DNA of 64,000 nucleotides from Pyropia yezoensis (taxonomy: Eukaryota; Rhodophyta; Bangiophyceae; Bangiales; Bangiaceae), in assembly GCA_009829735.1 (NCBI GenBank), contig CM020618.1:28930894-28994893 (forward strand), in the 5' to 3' direction. Made by a program: the position numbers and the translations under genes. The stretch's first letter is position 1, and the number at the start of each line of letters is the position of its first letter. Of the stretch, positions 21,067 to 29,635 are shown in pieces. A model generated the notes under the pieces. The model ran no database searches and had not been told where the DNA came from. It saw only the letters and a list, made by a program, of their open reading frames with translations.

Positions 21067-21535
21067 TGTGGCAAAAACCATTCGCACACGCGACACCCAA
21101 GCTGGGGCGGTGCGCAAGGGCTGCCTCCCGTGTCGGGGGAACCGGAAGAAGTGCAAGTCGCACACACTCTGTCCCTGTTGTGGGGCAATCCCCCCACTGA
21201 CAAACAAGAAGATGGTGTGTGGGCCAACAGTTTCTGGGTCGGGACGGGGACGCAGGGCCAAGCCCCGCTGTCCCTCCCCTTATCCCCCCAGGGTCCACTC
21301 AGAATCTCGCCACTCAGAATCTCCCACCCCAGCACCTGCCCACCGGGCCACACGAAAATTCAAGACGATAAATGCAGAAAACCCTTAAATCCAAGTTGGA
21401 TTTACTACTAAGCTAACTATCCCAAACTTAGGGAATATGGACCCAAATGCAGGGGGAGGAACGGGTCAGGCTAGTGGCCTGCCGCACCTTGCATGGCACG
21501 TGTTGCCCCCCAGCCTGGGGGTCAATACTGCCACA
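21067..21535 (-). repeat. 5' LTR of element 1 (469 bp) with adjacent primer-binding site
   Basis: It ends in the same TGTGGCA/TGCCACA inversion as the LTR at 2669-3137. Directly inside it, on the minus strand from 21064, lies TGGTGGAGCACCAGGGG, a plausible tRNA primer site that is 16 of 17 identical to the site inside the LTR of element 2. Confidence 0.9.
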
Positions 21536-21780
21536 GGTGGCGCGCACGTCGGCGGTGCCGGTGTGTGTCCGCTTCCGTGGGTGTGGTGGTGGGGGGGTGG
21601 TGAACGACGGCGGGTGTGAGATCGGCGGTCACTGGGGGGAGGGACTCTGCGATGTTGGTGATTTGGGAGGGTATGGGGGGGGAGGGCTACTATGACGTTA
21701 GTGGTGCTGGATGCGGGGGTGAGGACATAGCCGTGTTGTTCGTGTGTCTGTGGAGGGAGGTGCTAGGTGTGGCGGTGGTG

Positions 21781-23284
21781 CTAGTGTCTATTCTACTGCA
21801 CATTCGCCTCAAATGAGGCGGCCTCGAGCCTCGAATGAGGCTCCCCCCGGATCACCGGAAATCGCCGATTTTGACACGTCTGACACAGAAGAGGCTGTCG
21901 TCGGTACCCGCCCCAGACAGCTTCCGCTCCGCCTGCAGCCCCCCCTGGCCACCTCCCTCCGCTTCTCTCCCGCTAGGGACACTCCGCACCCCCTCCCCTT
22001 CCCTTTGTGCGGCGGGGACTGGCTGTGGCGGGGGCGGCGGAGGCGGGGGCGGCAGCGGCGGCGGTAAAGAACGACGGATCCAGCATACATCCCGTCGACC
22101 GCGTACGGGAAAATGCGCCCCGGTGGTGCCGGTTTGCCAGGCCGATGGGCAAAAACCGGTCTCGTGGGGCGGCGTGAAAGGTTACAGGGTCGCACGAGGG
22201 CGGGGAAGTCCCAAACGCGGCTGCTGGGAGATCGCCGGCAATCAGGCCGCGTTAGAGGGGTATGGGGGGGGCGGCAGGAGTACATGAGGAGAGACGGAGG
22301 GGGGGGGGGGGGGGGCGCAGGAGAAGGAGGAGTGGGGTGGGTCTGCGGCGAGGGCGGCGCGTGAAAGACTGGACCCGCTCATGCGCTACGCAGATACCGC
22401 GGTTCGCGGCCGCGCCCGTCCCAAACCACAGTGAGGACGCCTCCAGCCTCTCCCCTTCCCCTCCAGCGGCGGAGAAACGCCTTTGTCGCCGTTCCCCCCT
22501 GTGGGGCGCCTGCCAAGAGTGCCTACGGCCGCGGCAGTGGCGGCTGCTGCGACGAGTCGGCAACAGGAGCGGCGGCGGCGCTCGTCTGAATGTCGCCAGC
22601 GTGGGGGTGCGGCAGTCCCTGGAGGGGGACGTGGGCGTGACGTGTCACCGCGTCTGCGCGAGCGTGTTGGGTCTGCACGAGGCCTTGGCAGCTGGGTGGC
22701 GGGGGGGTGCCACAGCTAGAGCGGGGGAGGCGGGGGGGAGGGGCCATGGCGTGCTTGCGCGGCGCAGGCGAGCGGGCGGGGAGAGAGAAATAGACGGTGC
22801 AGGCATGGAGTAGCACACAAAGATGGCGACCGTGGTAGGCGTAGCCGACGGTCGCGCCTCTCCCTGTGGTGGAGGACAGGAAACAAGAGGGAGTATCGGG
22901 GGAGGTTGGCTTCGACAAAAAGGAAGAATGATGCAAACGGAGGCACTGGGAAAGGGTACACGCACAGCGGGTGGGGAAGACTGCAGAGACGGGCAAAAGG
23001 AACTAGAAACTGCTCATGTGGATGGCGTGCTGGACGGTCTCTACAGTGGTCGCTTACCACGTCGGAACGCGCGTCTGCGGCGCGGAAAAAAGTCGCCGAC
23101 CGATGACTTTTGGTCGTCCTTGGGGTCCCGCAGTTTCCCCCATGGGCAAACTGACTGCGCTGAGTCCATTTCTGGCGTCAAAATCCTTCTCCGACGAGCG
23201 GAAGACCTCGAAAAATTGCGCTCAAAAACCGCCTCAAATGAGGCGAATCGCCTCAAATGAGGCGGTCAGTAGAATAGACACTAG
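21781..23284. mobile_element. 1.5-kb non-autonomous TIR element with 8-bp target duplication
   Basis: The first 18 bases (CTAGTGTCTATTCTACTG) are the exact reverse complement of the last 18 (23267-23284). The element is flanked by the direct repeat CGGTGGTG (21773-21780 and 23285-23292). Just inside both ends lie palindromic units CGCCTCAAATGAGGCG, one plus a diverged copy on the left and two on the right. No transposase-like ORF lies inside. An 8-bp duplication fits the hAT superfamily, so this is probably a hAT-mobilised passenger. The TIR differs from that of the hAT at 27078, so another autonomous partner is implied. Confidence 0.85.
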
Positions 23285-23366
23285 CGGTGGTGGAGCAGAA
23301 GGGAGGCGGGAGGGTGAGGGCGGGGAGTTGCCACTGCGTGCTTCTTTCTTGTCACTTTTGCCATGA

Positions 23367-23804
23367 TTGTGTGCTCATAGTTGCGGTGGGGGATGTTGGC
23401 AGACGCACGGGGCGCTGGCCGTCGTCGGCGCGCCCGGCAGCGCCACCCACCTCCCTGTCGCGGCCGGCTGGGTGCGCGTCGCGGCGGCGGCCGCCGCCGC
23501 CGCAGCCGTGTCGTCGCTGGCTGCGCCCTACCCGCCGCCGGAGTGGGACCCGTCCGCCGCGCTTGCCGCGCTGGGTGCGACGCCCTTGCGGACGGGGCCG
23601 CTGCCGGGCCGCGCCGTCGCGTCAGCATGGTCAGCGGACCTGCTGGGCCAGCTGGGCGGGCTGTGCGCGCTCCCGCGGGTGGCGCTGCAGCACGAGCCGG
23701 GGCTGACGGCGGCCAAAGATGCGGACGAGGGAGAGGGGGGGCGGAGGGGGGAGACGCCACCGTCGCCTGCGCGCTGGCTGATCCGGAATCGCTCTGAACC
23801 CTAG
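23367..23804 (+). CDS. Hypothetical Ala/Leu-rich protein or exon
   Basis: This 145-codon plus-strand frame has a less biased composition than the shadows around it (YPPPEWDPSAALAALGATPL, LLGQLGGLCALPRVALQ). A run of nine Ala with hydrophobic flanks near residue 40 could be a membrane-spanning or low-complexity segment. The start is uncertain, and an AG acceptor could lie upstream near 23400. I recognise no family. It lies just outside the TIR element and is unrelated to it. Confidence 0.25.
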   Translation: MCAHSCGGGCWQTHGALAVVGAPGSATHLPVAAGWVRVAAAAAAAAAVSSLAAPYPPPEWDPSAALAALGATPLRTGPLPGRAVASAWSADLLGQLGGLCALPRVALQHEPGLTAAKDADEGEGGRRGETPPSPARWLIRNRSEP

Positions 23805-24423
23805 TGTCCGCTCTCGGTGGGTCTTAACTGGGGGTGCACCGCCCACGGCCCTGCCCGCACAGGGAGGGGACGTGAGGGGACTGGCCTTTCTGGCGTAGCC
23901 TTGCTCTTCAGGTCCCCTCACCCGCTTGCCTGGCCCCGAAACGTCGCCGTGGCCGGCTGTCAGAGTGTGGTCTTGAGCAGGCGGGCGCAGTGGCAGCCAC
24001 AGCGGTCATCCACATGAGAGAGAAGGGGTGGGGGAGGAAGCAGGCCGGAAGAGGGAAGTGCGATGGCGTGATGCGGTGCTTAAGCATTAGTGGGGCTTTT
24101 TGAAAGGGTCAGCGAGCGGACACCGTGGGCGGCCAAGGAGAGTAGAGTGGGCCCGCTGGCCATCGCTGCGCAGGGTGGGCTGGGGGGGGCGCGATAGTGT
24201 CGTCGCCGTGGGCGGCCAAGGCGGGCAAGGTTTGGCGGCTGGCTATCGCTGGGAAGAGGGAGTTGGGGGGGCCGCGACGGTGTCAGCCCCGCGCCGCCGC
24301 TGGCTCGCTCCCCCAGCTCCCCGTACCCCCGCCCCCCACCGGGCGCCGTCCCCAGCCGCAGAATCGCGAGCCTTATCATGAGGTGCCATGATGGCAGCTC
24401 CACTCCAGCGCTGCTATAATGCT

Positions 24424-24528
24424 TCCCGTAAAAAGTGGACGTGCACGTGTCGTGATCATGTCAAAAATCGGCCACTGGACCAATCAAACCCACACTGCAC
24501 GACCCGTGCACGTCCACTTTCTACGGGA
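24424..24528. repeat. 105-bp hairpin (31-bp inverted repeat), MITE-like
   Basis: The left arm (24424-24454) starts TCCCGTAAAAAGTGGACGTG and the right arm (24498-24528) is its reverse complement with about three mismatches. The 43-bp loop contains CCAATC. No clear target duplication flanks it. It may be a miniature element or a regulatory palindrome. Confidence 0.7.
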
Positions 24529-25303
24529 CGCACAAAAGCTGGCAGGGGGCAGCAGCTCAGGGTGTCGCGTCACGGGATTTTCTGTCTCGCAGTGGCACGA
24601 TTTTGAGTGAGGTGGGGCGTGAGGCTCTCGTTTACAGCCACACCACACGCCCACACATCAGTGCGGATGCATCCGCATTGGCTTGTTCCTCTCTCCCCTT
24701 TCATGTCCCGCCCGGGGCCGACCGCCCTGTAGCTGCCCCCCCCCCCCCTCACCCCCCCCCCCCCTCACCCCCCCCCCCCTCGCACCAGCCGTCGCACCAG
24801 CCGCACCGGGGCGCAGCGGCTCCGGAATTACCTCCCCTCCCTATCCCCCCCACCCCCCTCCGCTCTGCCCTCTCACAGGGTCCGTCCCAGGCCCGGCGCC
24901 TGCCGCGCGCCGCGGTGGTCCCCACGGCCAGGCCATTGCCGCCGCTGCGCGGTCCCGGTGAAAGGGGGGCGAGGAGAGCCTCCACCACGGCTGTGTTCCC
25001 ACTGGGCGGCGGGGCCATCGCCGCCGTCACCGCCGCCGCCACCGCAGAACCTACCCCGTGGCCGTCCCTGCCGCTACTATCACCGAGGACGGCGTGTCGC
25101 CACCCACGGCGACCACCTCCCCGCCAGCGCCCCCTCGGCCGCGGACACCGGACTCACCCGGTGACCGCCTTCGAGCCGTCTCACCCGTCAAGCGGTCCCG
25201 AGGCAGGTCAGCAGCGGCGGCAGCGGCGTCATTCACGGCGAGAGCGGCGGCGTCGGGGAGGTCGCACCCCGCCCCCCCCCATGTTGCGCCATGCCCGGCT
25301 TGC
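24529..25303. other. C-rich intergenic DNA, no defended gene
   Basis: Long C runs at 24728-24780 and Pro/Ala-coding frames on both strands are seen, but none shows a folded or conserved segment. It lies directly downstream of ARP6 and may include its 3' untranslated region. Confidence 0.4.
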
Positions 25304-26706
25304 TCAGCCGTTCTCCTTTGGGGGCCCATAGAAGCGGCGGAGCGTTACGCGGTGGCCCTCCTCCTCATACTCGGCGCGGGTAACCAGCCGCCGCGCCCAG
25401 TCGCTGTCCGTCACCCCACCGACCGCGTCTGCAACAGTGGCCGCCGCGCCTTGCCAAGCGGCGGTGGTCATCCCCTCCCCCCCCCCCGCCGGCACGCCGC
25501 CCTCGGCGGGGGGGACCTCCCCTCCCCCCCCCCCGCCGCCCGCACGCGCACGCGCATCGCCGCGGGGGCGACGGCGCGAAGGTCCGCGGCGAGGCGTGGG
25601 AGGAGTCCCGGCAGGCGGGCGCCCCCCCCCCCCACCACCACGTTGGCCCACAGGCGCGCGGCGGTGGGGGCAGGCGCCGCCGCCACTGCCGCGACCACCG
25701 CGTCGACCAACCCCCCGGTGGAGGCACCGAGATCGCCCGGCGCAAAGAGGAGCTCGGGGACGGTGAACCGCTCGCGGCCGACAGACAGCGCCGCCTCCCC
25801 GGGCGGAGCGTCGGAACGGTGGACCAGCCGCCGGCCCCGCGGGTCGGCGGCGGGGTCAGTGTAGGCGGGGAGGAGGTAGTGGGCCATGGGTGGGCGTGGC
25901 GCGGCGGCCGCCGCCGCAAAGGAGGGAGTGACGTAACAAGTGCGCTCCTTGATGGCCTCGACAAGCATCGTCTCGTCGTGGAGGGCGTACGCGCCGCGAG
26001 AGAGGCACGCCTTGAGGTAGTTGGTGAGCGCCTTGCCGCCCACGTCGACCCGTCGGCAAGCGGGGAGGAGGGGGGTGCCGTCAACAACGGGGGTGGCGGT
26101 GGTGAAGGAAAAGCCCGCGTCAACGACCAGGCCTGTCCCAGGCGCATCTGCGGCGGCGGCGCCCATTGTCCCAGGCGACCTCCGCGTGGACCGCATCAGC
26201 AACGGCGGGCTGACGGTGGCGAGGAGCGCCCCAAACTCCGCCCACTCAAACACCAGTTCGTCCATGGCGCGGCGGCAGTGGAGAAGGTTACCCAGCGGTT
26301 CCGTCACAAGGACGCCCACCTCCCCGCGGCCGACGCCAGCCAGCTCGCCGCCAACCCCAGCGTCGGCCGACAGCACCGACTCCCACACGTCGGCCTGAGT
26401 GTTCCAGCGTGTGACGATGCCCCGCTCGACAGGGCGCACCAGTCGGAGGCCCGACAGGTCCCGAAGAGCAGATATTTCCGCGCCAACCAGGTAGCCGGGC
26501 GGGCGGGGGGAGCTCCGCGGTGCCCGCGACGATGAGTTGTATTTTGGCGGCCGCGTCAGGGCGTTGGGAATGACGAGCGGCGCGGAGGGGGGCGGGGAAG
26601 GGGCACCGTCGGTCAACGGGGCCGAAGGGGTCAGCGATACTACCCCAGCCTTGACCGTGTGGCCACCATTGTCAAGAATGAGGGCGCGCGTCAGGGGAAG
26701 GGGCAT
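25304..26706 (-). CDS. ARP6: Actin-related protein 6 (SWR1/SRCAP chromatin-remodelling subunit)
   Basis: The ATG at 26706 starts MPLPLTRALILDNGGHTVKA, the actin-fold phosphate-1 loop in its ARP6 form. Later come VVDAGFSFTTATPVVDG (phosphate-2 loop, about residue 200), KAGIS-equivalent and adenosine-loop segments (VVVGGGGARLPGLLPRL, about residue 370), and the ARP6-type end TRAEYEEEGHRVTLRRFYG near 25330. In other eukaryotes ARP6 works in the SWR1 complex that loads histone H2A.Z. The protein is about 467 residues, slightly long for the family. It is one exon, but the main frame ends at 25468 and the conserved end lies in another frame. The change falls in C/G runs at about 25480-25600 and is probably a sequencing error or a small intron. 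An in-frame ATG at 26832 could add an N-terminal extension. Confidence 0.85.
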
Positions 26707-26866
26707 TGTGGAGGTGTTCGCGGAAGAAGGTGGGCGTTCGCAGTAGGTCAAGTGATGAAGCACCTTGCTGCTCGCTGACGCGAAGATGAAGTGAATGTTG
26801 TTCTTGATCGTAAATGATGGGTGCCAAGCCATTGTCTCGCCCAACAGCTGTTAAAAGGAGGCTGTC

Positions 26867-26871
26867 ATTGG
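26867..26871 (-). promoter_or_regulatory. CCAAT box upstream of ARP6
   Basis: On the minus strand CCAAT lies about 160 bases before the ARP6 ATG, in a short AT-rich region that contrasts with the coding DNA. It is a single motif and so only suggestive. Confidence 0.3.
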
Positions 26872-27374
26872 ATTTCCCTGAAAAATGCGTGAGGTAATAA
26901 ACAATGTTAAATATTTCACAGTGAGTTACAACAGTAGAATGTACACCTGGCCGGACAATCGTTTCTGGGCGTACGATCGGCTGATGCATCATTGAATACA
27001 GTTTCTTACAGATTCAAAAAACTGCAATGCTGGGTAGGTTTACAACCCGGTACTTCGGGGAGGTGGGGGGGGGGTGGGTAAGGTTGTCAGTCGTTGAGAA
27101 AAGCCGTTAAACGATCGTTACAACGATCTTTAAAGTCGTTAAGGTCCCGAGACGAGTACTCGTTAAAGTCGTTAATTCCAACTGCTTTGGCACTTATATG
27201 ACGCACGGTGCAATTCGAGACATCAGTCGCGCGTGTGCTATCCGCCGAGGATTCGAGGGTCGGGATTGCGACCGGCGCTGCTGCCGTGCGCGCGCACCAG
27301 CGACAGACGAGGCCACCAGTGCACGCAGCCCCACTATTCTTCTTCGCCCCTTCCGGCTGTACCTGAGTACCGCG

Positions 27375-27590
27375 ATGGACCTGTGGTCTGCGTTTCGAAA
27401 AACTGGCGACCACGTGCTGGACGGCGAGGGCAAGCCGACCAACTATTGGATCGCCTTCTGCCGCGCCTGCGAAGCAGCACACCAGAGGTACCTCGAAGAT
27501 GTAGATGCATGTGACGGTGACGAGGCAGCCATCTCCAAGCTCCCCGTCGTGACACCAGCCGCGCCGGTGACGGCCGCAGGGACAGGATGA
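27375..27590 (+). CDS. hAT transposase N-terminal BED-finger ORF
   Basis: The ATG at 27375 gives MDLWSAFRKTGDHVLDGEG and then YWIAFCRACEAAHQRYLE, the first half of a BED zinc finger (CxxC). The second half (PHLRK) follows in the frame that opens at 27587. The stop TGA overlaps the ATG of the next ORF as ATGA. The two may be joined by a splice or may show a one-base change. BED fingers bind the sub-terminal DNA of the transposon. Confidence 0.6.
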   Translation: MDLWSAFRKTGDHVLDGEGKPTNYWIAFCRACEAAHQRYLEDVDACDGDEAAISKLPVVTPAAPVTAAGTG

Positions 27591-29048
27591 TCCCTCACCT
27601 GCGAAAGCGCTCGTTCTACAAGCAGATCGGTGGAAGCTGCGCGCCACGCACTGCTGGCCCGGCTCGCTCTTCCAATAGGACCCCCCTGTACGGGGCGGGG
27701 TCGTCGACGACGTCTACCAGCGCCGAGGTGTCTGCTCTCTGTCAGGAGCTGCGCATAACCTCTGGGCAATTTGCCAGGGTGAAGGCGTTTTTGGCGGACA
27801 AGCCCTTGGACAACGCACCGTCTGGGAAGCGCCGTAGGCCGGATTCAAGGCTTCAGAAGTACTTCAGTCCACCACTTACGGAGGAGGAGAAGCGCGTCCT
27901 TAACGAGCGTCTTCTAGTCTTCGTAGCCGATGCGCGCGTGCCGTTTTCTATCGTAGAACGATCAACGTTTCTGGACCCGATTAGAACGCTGAGGTATTCG
28001 GCCGTGGACCACGTGCTTACGAGACGGACCCTAGCTGGGCCGCTGTTGGCGGCTGCCGCGCAGTCTTCACAGACACTCATGCTCGGCAAGCTGAAGGCGC
28101 AGCTGGGCGGGTCGCTACGTTGCACTTTCATGTGCGATAGATACGAGCGCCAGGATCTTGTGCATGTGATGGGTCCCATCGTCGGCGTCCTGGGCCTCCG
28201 GTACGTGTTGGAAGCTGCAGAGGAGGGTCCGGCACACCACGGATTGGCAGCAGCAGCAGCCATAAGCGGCGTGCTGGATCGACTGGAGTCGGACGGCGTC
28301 GCAATCGGGGCTGTGTGTACTGACGATGCGGGCCAGTGCGGCCGAGCGCGGCGGATTTTTGCGTTGCGCCATCCGACTCTCGTGTTTCTGCGGTGCATGG
28401 CACATCAAATGAACCTGTTGATGAAGCACGTGCTGTCAGATGCATCCTTACGCCCAAATATGGAAGCCGCTGTAGCCGCCGCCCTCACCCTCACGCGATC
28501 TTCGGCGAAGCTCCTCCCGCTCGCTAAGGCGTCAATGCAGCAAATTTATGGGACTACGCTAGCCATACTGACGGTTTGTGAGACTCAGTGGAGCTCGCTA
28601 CAGATGTGCCTGGCCAGTCTCCTGCGTGTCCGTGGCGCTCTCGTGTGCTTCGCAACGGAGCTCGGGGCCGCCGCTCCACCAGCTCTCGTGACACTACGCC
28701 AGGAGGCGTTTTGGATCCGATTGGCACTAGCGGAGGTGGTCGTGCGACCACTCGCCCACGCGACGTTCACTTTAGAGCGGGATGACACCTCTCTGGCGGA
28801 CGCCTTCTTCGCGTACGGCGGTATCTTCCAGCACCTGGAATCCATGAAAGATCGAACGGACATCCACGGATTCTACGATAACCTCGAGCGTCGATGGTTG
28901 ACGGAGGAGCAGCCGCTTTTCATCCTCGCATTTTGCGTTCATCCTCGATACATGAAGATGGCACGAGCGCTTCTTGAAGTCCACCGATGCGGCACAGCTG
29001 CGGCTCACTTTTCATCCCCGTGTTTGTCAAATGCGGCTGCTGGCTACT
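27587..29048 (+). CDS. hAT transposase, part 1 (N-terminal and catalytic region)
   Basis: The frame is open from the ATG at 27587 to the insertion point. It contains a DUF659-like block (AIGAVCTDDAGQCGRARRIF, then LRCMAHQMNLLMKHVL, about residues 200-290), as in hAT transposases, and continues in the same frame on the far side of the inserted element at 39876. Joined at the target duplication, the hAT ORF would be about 752 residues, a normal length. The insertion disrupts it, so this copy is inactive. Confidence 0.8.
29044..29048. repeat. Target-site duplication CTACT, left
   Basis: CTACT precedes the 5' LTR of element 2 and is repeated at 39871-39875 directly after the 3' LTR. This 5-bp duplication is typical for Ty3/gypsy insertion. 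Confidence 0.95.
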
Positions 29049-29411
29049 TGTAGCAATATGGTTGTCCGTATTGTGACCCTAATATTAGGGGGGCTACTTC
29101 TAATCCTTAACTTCCAATTTGAGAGTCCGAGCTGGTCACGGTATCTATAAGTTACGTATGACCAGAGGGACTTGCATCTTGGGGTGGAGGGTAGTTAGTA
29201 GTGTCTCCGAGGGTTTATAACGAGGGGGCCGGTGGCGAATCCACCGCCGGCCAAGGTAGAACAACAAACCCCTCCCATTTGGGCTCCCATCTTGGTCCCG
29301 TGGCTTGCGCTCCAAGGACAGCAACCTTGGCCTCCCGGTGACGTTGGTGCCGATCCCCCTTGGTGAGTGTTCCCTGAGAGTGGACGTGCGACGGATCCCT
29401 ATTGTGCTACA
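29049..29411 (+). repeat. 5' LTR of element 2 (363 bp) and primer-binding site
   Basis: The repeat starts TGTAGCA and ends TGCTACA. Two bases after it, at 29413, lies TGGTGGAGCAGCAGGGG, a likely tRNA primer site nearly equal to that of element 1. Confidence 0.95.
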
Positions 29412-29635
29412 TTGGTGGAGCAGCAGGGGACGGGTTTCCGTCACCCTTGTGGTGACGCCGTCTTCGGCCCTGGCACACGGATAGGGATCCGGTCCTTTTC
29501 TTGTACTCGTGGTGTTGCGACCTGATCGTTTGTGTTGAGTTTTTACCTTTGACTGTGATCTACTGTACTCTCCCCAATCTACCCCCTCGCTCTCTTGTTC
29601 GTGGTGATTGATACGTCGGTTGACTGATTGTGACC

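Larger units (their letters stand above)
13083..21535 (-). mobile_element. Ty3/gypsy chromovirus, 5' part (element 1, right piece)
   Basis: Read on the minus strand it has a 469-bp 5' LTR, a tRNA-type primer site, gag, pol ending in a chromodomain, and most of the antisense ORF before the assembly gap removes the 3' end. Gag and pol are long and open, so it looks close to whole. The six bases outside its LTR (GGTGGC, 21536-21541) are the reverse complement of the six bases after the LTR of the left piece, as expected of one target duplication. LTR divergence of about 3.6% would make it clearly older than element 2, if the two LTRs belong together. Confidence 0.9.

Noticed and set aside
13083-21535. 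Treating the right piece as a second, independent young insertion
   Set aside because: The interior is identical to the left piece but the LTRs differ by about 3.6%, and the outer flanks form one matching duplication; this fits one split element better. It is kept as the alternative in the findings.
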